Shown here: positions 1 to 6,161 of the stretch, one piece after another
How the letters are laid out: each line of letters begins with the position of its first letter
How positions within the stretch are numbered: the stretch's first letter is position 1
Source of the DNA: Draconibacterium sp.
GTDB lineage: Bacteria; Bacteroidota; Bacteroidia; Bacteroidales; Prolixibacteraceae
NCBI GenBank assembly: GCA_027011835.1
Contig: JALUZN010000475.1
Location: 1-17,581, forward strand
Direction of reading: 5' to 3'
DNA length: 17,581 nt
Notes under the pieces: generated by a model
Databases searched by the model: none
Seen by the model: only the letters and a program-made list of their open reading frames with translations
What the model was told of the DNA's origin: nothing
Program-made: the position numbers and the translations under genes

Positions 1-42
1 TAATTATACTCTATCTCACTGTCAAATATCGTTAATAAATAC

Positions 43-99
43 AGCCTCCTTTTTGTCCACATGAGCAGATGTACTTAAAATTAGCCTCCTTTTTGTCCA
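43..99. repeat. 17-bp direct repeat, two copies
   Basis: AGCCTCCTTTTTGTCCA occurs exactly at 43-59 and again at 83-99, a 40-bp period with a 23-bp spacer. On the minus strand each copy reads TGGACAAAAAGGAGGCT, which contains a Shine-Dalgarno-like AAAGGAGG. A 22-codon minus-strand reading frame (100 to 32) runs through both copies in different frames and contains CSCGQKGGC. Two copies do not make a CRISPR array. What the repeat does is unknown. Confidence 0.6.
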
Positions 100-118
100 T
101 TACACCCTATTTTATAAT

Positions 119-138
119 CCGTTGGCTGAAGCCAACGG
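119..138. repeat. REP-like palindrome in intergenic region
   Basis: A perfect 8-bp inverted repeat, CCGTTGGC-TGAA-GCCAACGG, folds into a short hairpin with a four-base loop. It is much more GC-rich than the DNA around it and lacks a following T-tract on the plus strand, so it does not look like a terminator. The shape resembles repetitive extragenic palindromes, which are mobilised by REP-associated tyrosine transposases. No such transposase is in the window, and only this copy was noticed here, so the REP assignment is inference. Confidence 0.45.
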
Positions 139-235
139 CAAAGGATACTTCAGAGGGAAAGCAGAAGAAAAGAGATTCTATTTTTTTATCTTTTAAAAGA
201 TAACTAACTTACAACAATAAACAAAAAAGTTAAGT

Positions 236-2131
236 ATGGGCTCGCTACTGAATATGTCGTTTCATGTCGATTTTTTCCCGTTAATGATTGTAATGACACT
301 GGCATGGATTGCACCGGTTGTACTTGCTCTTTTTAAGTTTGGGAAAGTACCTACGGTAATAGCAGAAATTGTTCTGGGGTTTGTTTTAGGGCATTTCTTA
401 CTCGATAGATTTAGTCCGGAAAGCATCAGAATTCTCGATTTTCTGGCTCTTGCAGGTTTTATATTTCTGATGTTTTTAAGTGGCCTCGAGATTAATGTAG
501 ACCAGATAATTGCCTCGCTGCCTCGAAAACGAATCACATTTTCATCCTACTTTAAAAACCCATTGTTGATGGGTATTACCCATTTCGGCATTACCCTTAT
601 TCTTTCGTATATAAGCACACTTGCACTATCTCAATTTATTCATATTCCAAGTATCTGGTACTTTTCGTTAATTATGGTAACTACATCGGTGGGTATTATT
701 CTCCCTATTTTGAAAAATCGTGGGGAGATTGCCGGACATTACGGTCAAATGCTGATTATTACAGCTGCCGTAGCCGATATTTTCAGTATCATACTATTCT
801 CATTTACGGCATTCACACTAAAAAATGGATTTAAATTCGAGTTGCTCTATATTTTTATTCTGTTTTTTGCTTTTTACATCTTTAGTATTATCGGGCAAAA
901 AATGAAAGATGTGCCCCTTATAAAAAAGATGTCGTTCCGGTTCTCACACTCTGCGTTGCAGATAAAGGTAAGAGGGACAGTTCTGCTTATCACCATTTTT
1001 GTTGTAATGGCGCAACTCATTGGCGAAGAAGAGATTCTTCTCGGAGCTTTTCTGAGCGGGTTACTAATGTCGGGTTTTCTACACAAAGAGAGGTCGCTGC
1101 TGATGCTAAAGATGGACGGAATGGGGTTTGGGTTCTTTATTCCCATATTCTTTGTGATGGTGGGAATGGAGTTCGATACTTCGGCTCTGGCTGAATTCGA
1201 CACTTCCATAATCTGGTTTCTCCCCGTTTTATTACTTGTACTTTTCGGCATAAAATTAATTCCGTCGATGCTTTGGACACGCTTTTTCGGTTTCAGAAGA
1301 GCTTTTGCCGGAGGGTTTCTGGTTTCGTCGCGACTGAGTCTGATAATTGCTGCCTCGGCAATTGGACTGGAAATGGAAGTGGTTACACCGGGAATAAATG
1401 CTTCGTTTATTCTTATGGCAATTATTACCTGTCTTCTTTCGCCAATTCTGTTTAATTCTCTTAATCCTCGCGGTATTCTCGACGGACAAAAAACAATTAT
1501 TGTTGGCGGTAGTAGTACCGGAGTTCTGCTCACACGCAGGTTACATGCTCATGGTAAAAATTCGGTAATCGTCGAAAACAACCCTGCACGTTTTAAAGAG
1601 ATACAGAAAAAAGGGCTCAATGTAATTCTTGGCGATGGTACAAATGAAGCTATTTACCGACACCTAAAAATGGCTCCGAGTAATTATGTAATTTTAGAAT
1701 GCGACAGCGATGATACAAACTTGCAAATTGCACACATGTTACGAGAACAATTTCAACACGAAAATATTATCTCGCGAACAAAACTAAAGAAAATTGAAAA
1801 CAAGTTAAATCTAATGAACGTTGACACCGTTGATGAAAGGGGAGTTTTAGCAACAACACTCGAAAACCTTATTCTCAGACCAAATACCTACCATAATCTT
1901 GTTGAAAGTTTCGATAATTTTATAATTGAAGAGATACAGATAACAAGCAACGAAATTGATGGAAAGCAGATTAAAGATATTCCGTTTCAGTACAATGCAA
2001 TTTTAATGATGATAAAGTCGGGAGACGAGATGAAAATTCCGCATGGAGACACCTATTTACGAAAAGGCGACATTCTACATGTTGTCGGAACTCAATCTGC
2101 AATTCAGGAGACACAAAAATTGGTAGAATAA
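236..2131 (+). CDS. Kef-type (CPA2) cation:proton antiporter with RCK domains
   Basis: This inner-membrane monovalent cation/proton antiporter probably exchanges K+ or Na+ for H+ in ion or pH homeostasis. The first ~410 residues are almost all hydrophobic helices with the Na+/H+-exchanger layout, including a late helix FIPIFFVMVGMEFD at 301-314. A cytoplasmic RCK/TrkA-N domain starts near residue 419, with a nucleotide-binding glycine-rich loop GGSSTG at 424-429. A TrkA-C-like domain covers about 545-631 and ends in a typical RKGDILHVVGT segment. The length (631 aa) is normal for Kef-like proteins of this architecture. Met7 (position 254) is an alternative start; neither has a clear ribosome site. 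TATCTTTT at 187-194 matches seven of eight bases of the Bacteroidota -7 box and may be its promoter. The gene stands alone and converges on the TonB receptor. The transported ion cannot be read from the sequence. Confidence 0.9.
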   Translation: MGSLLNMSFHVDFFPLMIVMTLAWIAPVVLALFKFGKVPTVIAEIVLGFVLGHFLLDRFSPESIRILDFLALAGFIFLMFLSGLEINVDQIIASLPRKRITFSSYFKNPLLMGITHFGITLILSYISTLALSQFIHIPSIWYFSLIMVTTSVGIILPILKNRGEIAGHYGQMLIITAAVADIFSIILFSFTAFTLKNGFKFELLYIFILFFAFYIFSIIGQKMKDVPLIKKMSFRFSHSALQIKVRGTVLLITIFVVMAQLIGEEEILLGAFLSGLLMSGFLHKERSLLMLKMDGMGFGFFIPIFFVMVGMEFDTSALAEFDTSIIWFLPVLLLVLFGIKLIPSMLWTRFFGFRRAFAGGFLVSSRLSLIIAASAIGLEMEVVTPGINASFILMAIITCLLSPILFNSLNPRGILDGQKTIIVGGSSTGVLLTRRLHAHGKNSVIVENNPARFKEIQKKGLNVILGDGTNEAIYRHLKMAPSNYVILECDSDDTNLQIAHMLREQFQHENIISRTKLKKIENKLNLMNVDTVDERGVLATTLENLILRPNTYHNLVESFDNFIIEEIQITSNEIDGKQIKDIPFQYNAILMMIKSGDEMKIPHGDTYLRKGDILHVVGTQSAIQETQKLVE

Positions 2132-2207
2132 TCAACAAGACAGATAAAAACTTGCAACTCCGAATCATTATCTAATTTTCAAGAACTTTATTTCAGGTAG
2201 TAAATAA

Positions 2208-2240
2208 AGTCCCCCATAATGAAATACAGGGGACTCTTTT
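2208..2240. terminator. Bidirectional terminator hairpin between convergent genes
   Basis: AGTCCCC (2208-2214) pairs with GGGGACT (2229-2235) across a 14-base loop. On the plus strand it is followed by CTTTTT, and on the minus strand by TTATTTA. It sits between the stop codons of the antiporter and the TonB receptor and can serve both, better for the antiporter. Confidence 0.7.
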
Positions 2241-2246
2241 TAAAAC

Positions 2247-4643
2247 TTAGAACTTAAAATCGACTCCGAACATAAAATGTGTTCCGGCCTGTGGGTAATA
2301 GCCGTCCATTTTACTCCGGTTCCCTTCGTAAATATACGAGTAAACCCACGCGTTGCTTTCGTAAACCTCGTTAAATAAGTTGTTTACCATTAAATGCAAA
2401 GTAATTTCCTCAAACAAATTTGTATTAAAACTGTAATCGGCTTTTAAATGATTTACAAAATACGAGTTTAAAGTCCGGTCGTCGTTCGACGTATTATCGA
2501 TATACTGTTTCCCCACAAACGACGAAATAAAACTTAAATTCAGATTCTTCACAGGAGAAAATACCAACTGACTGTTTGCCACGATATTTGGCGAAAAAGC
2601 TATATCGGTTGTCCCCAAATCGTACTGCTCCTGTCCCCACGTATCCCAGTTATCGACATACTCGGTAAAGTTTTTTATTTTGTTCGAACTGAATGTTGCA
2701 TTTCCGTTCCATTGTAAGCTTTTTACAATTTGCACACCTGCCTGCAGCTCAATTCCGGTGCGGAAACTTTTATCGACATTCACCATAATTGGTGCACCCA
2801 CATCGTTTATTTCGCCCGTTAAAACCAGTTGGTCGTTGTAGTTCATAAAGTAGTAGTTGGCAGCAAACGAAAACCGCGACGAAGAGTAGTTGTATCCCAC
2901 TTCTAAATCTTGTAAAGTCTCTACTCCCGGGGTTTTCCCGCCGGGTGCTTTATCGACAAAAGCGGTACGGTTGGGCTCGCGGTTGGCAATGGCAAACGAA
3001 AGATAGAGTTTCTGATTATTTGAAGGTTGATACGAAACCCCAAACTTCGGATTGAAGAAATTAAAATCGTGCGACTGCCCTAAATCTCGCAAATCATCGT
3101 CGATTCCAACAATAGAATATTCAATTTTGCGAAATTGTAAATCGGCAAAAAGATTTAAATTCTCACCAACCGAGTAGTTATATTTTGCATAAAAGTTGTA
3201 ATCTTTTTTCTTCCCGTTATTTCTGTACCACTCGTGATTCGGGTTCGAGCTGCCATAATATTTAGCCCAGATAACGTTTCCAAAATGGTCGCCATCGTAC
3301 ATACTGTAACCGCCACCCAGTACAAGGCTCGATTTACTACCCGTATAATTTACCGAGTAAGTAACGCCGTAAAAACGGTTGTCGAGCCATTTTCTGTTTA
3401 CCAAATCGGTTCTTCTTACTGTATCCTCGCCAAAACCAATATCGGGCAACTGGTAGTCGGCCAGCTTTTTATTCTGTTTGTAATTTTCGTAATATCCACG
3501 TCCGTAGGTGTAAAATGCCGATGCATTTATATTCCACATCGAATTCAGTTTATGCGAAAAATGCAACTGGTAGTGGTCTTGCTGATAATGATCAACCTGA
3601 TTGTCGTAATACCGAGTAACTCCGTTCTCGTCGGTATATTCACCGCAACTGTTGTAGGTTCTGTTGGTTTTTAGCATCTCCGACGAGATTCCGTTCCACG
3701 CCTGATATGTCTCCTCAAAACCCGAGAAAATATTCACCTTAATAATTGTGTTTTCAGAATAGTAACCTCCCGAAACAAAAAACGATTTCAGGTCAGACGA
3801 AGCTCTGTCGATGTATCCGTCCGACGTAACTTTCGACAAACGCGCATCAACAGCAAACTTTCCATTTATTAACCCCGAACCCGCCGACACGGTATTTTTA
3901 AATGTATTAAAAGTTCCGGCAGCAGTTTTGTACTCGCCGTACGCATCTTTTCGCAACGCATTGGTTTGCATATTTATGGTTGCTCCAAACGCCGCAGCTC
4001 CGTTTGTCGAAGTTCCTACACCGCGCTGCACCTGCACATTCTCAATCGACGAGGCCAGGTCGGGCAAATCGACAAACCACGTTCCGTGCGACTCGGCATC
4101 GTTGGCCGGAATACCGTTTACCGTAACATTTATCCGGTTCAGGTCTGTTCCCCGAATTCTGAAATTGGTGTACCCAACTCCGGCACCGGCATCCGACGTT
4201 GCCACAAACGACGGAGTAAGTTGCAGCAAATACGGAATGTCCTGTCCCATATTCCTGCTGGCAATTTCGTCGCCTGTAACATTGGTATAAGCAACCGGCG
4301 TTTTGCTGTTTGCCCGGGTTGCCGAAATCAGAATTTCGTCGGTTAAAACAACATCGGGAGAAAGATGAATGGTAACTTGTTTGTCAGCGTTCAAACTCAC
4401 GACAACCTCTTTAGTTAAAAACCCGATAAACGAAACCTTAAGGGTATAATCACCCTCTTTCAGGTTTTTAAACTCAAACGTTCCTTCACTCGATGTTGAA
4501 ATTCCATAATAACTGTTTTCGAGAACCACGCTTGCGCCGGCCAGCGGTTCGCCATTACCGGTTACAACACCACTTAATTTTACCTGCCCTGTGGCAAGCA
4601 ACACAATTAACTGCATCAGCAGTAAAAAACTAAACTTTTTCAT
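2247..4643 (-). CDS. TonB-dependent outer-membrane receptor, TPP-riboswitch controlled (thiamin uptake)
   Basis: This is a TonB/ExbBD-energised outer-membrane beta-barrel importer, probably for thiamin, its phosphates or a precursor. I start it at the ATG at 4643 (798 aa). An in-frame TTG further up, at 4676, lies inside a leader hairpin, whereas the ATG follows an A-rich stretch and begins a good signal peptide (MKKFSFLLL, hydrophobic to about residue 17, cleavage near Gln20). Next come a CarboxypepD-regulatory-like beta-sandwich (about 21-105), a plug domain (about 105-225, with NFRIRG and VTVNGIPAND) and a barrel ending in aromatic FGVDFKF. No SusD partner is present. The substrate is inferred from the TPP riboswitch in the leader; thiamin-riboswitch receptors of this kind (OMR1) are known in Bacteroidota. 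No inner-membrane thiamin transporter such as PnuT is adjacent. The receptor class is certain, the substrate likely. Confidence 0.88.
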   Translation of the reverse strand: MKKFSFLLLMQLIVLLATGQVKLSGVVTGNGEPLAGASVVLENSYYGISTSSEGTFEFKNLKEGDYTLKVSFIGFLTKEVVVSLNADKQVTIHLSPDVVLTDEILISATRANSKTPVAYTNVTGDEIASRNMGQDIPYLLQLTPSFVATSDAGAGVGYTNFRIRGTDLNRINVTVNGIPANDAESHGTWFVDLPDLASSIENVQVQRGVGTSTNGAAAFGATINMQTNALRKDAYGEYKTAAGTFNTFKNTVSAGSGLINGKFAVDARLSKVTSDGYIDRASSDLKSFFVSGGYYSENTIIKVNIFSGFEETYQAWNGISSEMLKTNRTYNSCGEYTDENGVTRYYDNQVDHYQQDHYQLHFSHKLNSMWNINASAFYTYGRGYYENYKQNKKLADYQLPDIGFGEDTVRRTDLVNRKWLDNRFYGVTYSVNYTGSKSSLVLGGGYSMYDGDHFGNVIWAKYYGSSNPNHEWYRNNGKKKDYNFYAKYNYSVGENLNLFADLQFRKIEYSIVGIDDDLRDLGQSHDFNFFNPKFGVSYQPSNNQKLYLSFAIANREPNRTAFVDKAPGGKTPGVETLQDLEVGYNYSSSRFSFAANYYFMNYNDQLVLTGEINDVGAPIMVNVDKSFRTGIELQAGVQIVKSLQWNGNATFSSNKIKNFTEYVDNWDTWGQEQYDLGTTDIAFSPNIVANSQLVFSPVKNLNLSFISSFVGKQYIDNTSNDDRTLNSYFVNHLKADYSFNTNLFEEITLHLMVNNLFNEVYESNAWVYSYIYEGNRSKMDGYYPQAGTHFMFGVDFKF

Positions 4644-4655
4644 TTTTTTTAGAAA

Positions 4656-4677
4656 ATTGGTTATTAAACTAACCAAT
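4656..4677 (-). promoter_or_regulatory. Leader hairpin just upstream of the TonB receptor start
   Basis: On the minus strand ATTGGTTA and TAACCAAT form a perfect 8-bp stem around a 6-base loop. It is followed by TTTCT and an A-run leading to the ATG 13 bases away. The U-tract is too short for a confident terminator. The position suggests it affects ribosome access or mRNA stability as part of the riboswitch expression platform. Confidence 0.45.
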
Positions 4678-4776
4678 GGAGCGGGACGAATCCCCGTTTG
4701 CTCTCCCTACGCCGGCATTATCCGGATCAGGTTTGTGAGTATAATCTCAGCCCTAATTTTATTAGGCACCCCATTG
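4678..4776 (-). ncRNA. TPP riboswitch (THI element) with downstream hairpin
   Basis: Read on the minus strand, the conserved thiamin-pyrophosphate aptamer blocks appear in order: GGGGTGCC (4772-4765), GGCTGAGA (CTGAGA at 4750-4745), CCTGATCC (4731-4724), GGATAATGCC (4723-4714) and GCGTAGGGAG (4712-4703). The aptamer covers about 4700-4776. The basal P1 helix looks weak: I see only UGC/GCA. Its 3' strand overlaps GAGC, which can instead pair with GCTC (4682-4679) around an inner GGGA-TTCG-TCCC hairpin (4694-4683). That overlap is a plausible ligand switch. By family rule, bound TPP lowers expression of the receptor downstream. The aptamer assignment is very strong; the switching mechanism is inference. 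Confidence 0.95.
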
Positions 4777-4790
4777 CATTTTTATCGGCA

Positions 4791-4798
4791 CAAAGATA
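4791..4798 (-). promoter_or_regulatory. Bacteroidota-type -7 promoter box for the riboswitch/TonB receptor transcript
   Basis: The minus strand reads TATCTTTG, a full match to the TAnnTTTG -7 consensus of the Bacteroidota primary sigma factor. Transcription would begin about 8-10 bases downstream, near 4780, just before the TPP aptamer. No clear -33 TTTG is visible. The placement means the receptor has its own promoter downstream of the biotin ligase gene. Confidence 0.6.
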
Positions 4799-4866
4799 TA
4801 GAAAATTCCGGAACCCGGTTTTGGGAAACAGACGCTTTCAGAAAATTATTCACTATTTTTTTACAC

Positions 4867-5628
4867 TCATTTTGTATGTTCCGAAGGAATAACAAACTCA
4901 ATCTCTTTAAATGCAAACTCATCAACTTCTCCGTTTTTGTTTTGAAGTTGAATTTGCCCGAATTGTCCGATTCCGGTAATTTTAGCCTCAAAAACAATCC
5001 CCTCTTTTTTATACCTACGCCACTCTCCTACACCATAAAGCCGCTTAAAATAAGCAGAATCGATTTCATAGAAATTGCCTTCTTTCAACTTGTCATACCA
5101 ATTGAAAATGTGTTTAATTACATCGGCAGCAACCAACTCAACCGAATAAGTTTTCCCCGTTATTTGTTTAAGCGAAACCGGATTTGGAGCATCCGATATA
5201 AATTTTTCCTGATTTAAATTTAGGCCAATTCCCACAACCGACGAATCGATACTATTCCCTTTTATCGTATTTTCAATAAGAATTCCCGCTATTTTTTTAT
5301 TCCCCACATAAATATCGTTGGGCCATTTTATTGAAACCTCCTCAATCTCTTTTTCAAGAAATTCAACCAAACTCAAACTTACAACTTTTGAAAGCGTAAA
5401 CTGTTTGCCTGCATCTAAAAAATGCGGATTCAAAATAATACTCGCTAAAAGATTTTTCCCTGCTTCACTTTCCCACCCGTTTCCGGCCTGTCCTCTGCCG
5501 TTTTTCTGAAATTGTGTCAGCACCGTGGTTCCCTCCTCTGCCGCATCAGACAAAATCAGTCGAGTGGCATAGTTGTTGGTAGATTCCACCTCATTTAAAA
5601 CAATAATCTTTTTCTCCGTTTTTATCAT
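4867..5628 (-). CDS. birA: Biotin--[acetyl-CoA-carboxylase] ligase, no HTH domain
   Basis: This enzyme makes biotinyl-5'-AMP from biotin and ATP and transfers biotin to the lysine of biotin carrier proteins such as the acetyl-CoA carboxylase subunit, in the cytoplasm. It shows the family motifs: the biotinyl-AMP loop GRGQAGNGW (44-52), KWPND (101-105), K112 in KKIAGILIE (111-119) and GIGLNLN (133-139). A short C-terminal SH3-like domain follows (about 205-253). At 253 aa it is a catalytic-only (group I) ligase: the N-terminal winged helix of E. coli BirA, which represses bio genes, is absent, so it should not bind DNA directly. It is divergent from rsfS with 152 bases between. The receptor's own promoter follows downstream, and no good terminator separates them. 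Confidence 0.95.
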   Translation of the reverse strand: MIKTEKKIIVLNEVESTNNYATRLILSDAAEEGTTVLTQFQKNGRGQAGNGWESEAGKNLLASIILNPHFLDAGKQFTLSKVVSLSLVEFLEKEIEEVSIKWPNDIYVGNKKIAGILIENTIKGNSIDSSVVGIGLNLNQEKFISDAPNPVSLKQITGKTYSVELVAADVIKHIFNWYDKLKEGNFYEIDSAYFKRLYGVGEWRRYKKEGIVFEAKITGIGQFGQIQLQNKNGEVDEFAFKEIEFVIPSEHTK

Positions 5629-5689
5629 AAAAAGTTAAACTATTTATCCATTTTTTGGTTTATGTTATTTTACTGCCGAAAATAGATAG

Positions 5690-5717
5690 TGTGTAAAATG
5701 AAAAATAAATTTACACA
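5690..5717. promoter_or_regulatory. Perfect inverted repeat between birA and rsfS
   Basis: TGTGTAAA-N12-TTTACACA is a perfect 8-bp inverted repeat in the divergent intergenic region, upstream of the rsfS -7 box and of the birA start. The arms share the TGTAAA/TTTACA core of the known BirA operator, but the spacing between cores is 12 instead of about 18-19. It looks like a dimeric regulator site; which protein binds is unknown. Confidence 0.4.
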
Positions 5718-5755
5718 AAGCAAAGTAGTTAAAAATAGGAATAGAGCAAAAAGAT

Positions 5756-5763
5756 TATCTTTG
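5756..5763 (+). promoter_or_regulatory. Bacteroidota-type -7 promoter box for rsfS-ftsH-LUD
   Basis: TATCTTTG is a full match to TAnnTTTG, 17 bases before the rsfS ATG, so the 5' leader would be only about ten bases. No clear -33 element is visible at the usual distance. It is the only good promoter ahead of the three-gene cluster. Confidence 0.55.
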
Positions 5764-5780
5764 TAAAGTAATATTTTTAT

Positions 5781-6152
5781 ATGAGCAAAAAAGAGGAAGA
5801 AGCTGATAAATTACTGGAAGCAATACTCGAAGGGATTCAACGAATAAAGGGGAAAGACATTACGTTAATCGACTTAAATTCAATACATCACACCGAATGT
5901 GGTTACTTTGTAATTTGCCATGGAACATCGAATACTCAAGTCGATTCGATTGCCCACTCGGTTGAAGATACGGTAAAAGAATTAACCGGAGAAAATGTAT
6001 GGCATCGCGACGGATACCGGAATTCGATATGGATTTTACTCGATTACGGCGATATTATGGTTCATGTTTTCCAAGAAGAAGCCCGCGAGTTCTATAACCT
6101 TGAAGGACTTTGGGCCGATGCCAAAATAACAAAAATTGAAGACGACAATTAG
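5781..6152 (+). CDS. rsfS: Ribosomal silencing factor RsfS
   Basis: RsfS (Iojap/YbeB family) binds ribosomal protein uL14 on the 50S subunit and blocks joining with 30S, lowering translation under starvation. The 123-residue length is typical. The family core is complete: YFVICHGTSNTQVDSIA near residues 46-62, VWHRDG around 86, then the signature LLDYGDIMVHVFQ, REFYNLEGLW and ADA towards the end. Helix 1 at the N terminus is charged and lacks a signal. It is the first gene of a tight plus-strand cluster, with a nine-base gap to ftsH. rsfS-ftsH adjacency is common in Bacteroidota, so linkage to membrane quality control is a conserved arrangement and not a local oddity. Confidence 0.96.
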   Translation: MSKKEEEADKLLEAILEGIQRIKGKDITLIDLNSIHHTECGYFVICHGTSNTQVDSIAHSVEDTVKELTGENVWHRDGYRNSIWILLDYGDIMVHVFQEEAREFYNLEGLWADAKITKIEDDN

Positions 6153-6161
6153 AGAAATATC

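Noticed and set aside
43..99. CRISPR array
   Set aside because: There are only two 17-bp units, shorter than usual CRISPR repeats, with no cas gene nearby.
188..201. Palindrome ATCTTTTAAAAGAT upstream of the antiporter
   Set aside because: It is AT-only apart from two bases, and such palindromes arise by chance in this DNA. It may simply overlap a weak -7 promoter box.
874..1533. 219-codon open frame on the minus strand
   Set aside because: It lies wholly inside the antiporter gene, whose membrane helices and RCK motif are clear; the antisense product looks like a shadow frame.
3811..4290. 159-codon open frame on the plus strand
   Set aside because: It is antisense to the plug and N-terminal barrel region of the TonB receptor and shows no family motif.
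4644..4676. Upstream TTG start for the TonB receptor
   Set aside because: The TTG lies in the leader hairpin. The ATG at 4643 starts a standard signal peptide and follows an A-rich stretch typical of this phylum.
4591..5217. 208-codon open frame on the plus strand
   Set aside because: It is antisense to the start of the TonB receptor, the TPP riboswitch and the end of birA, all of which are strongly supported. Its product has no recognisable domain.
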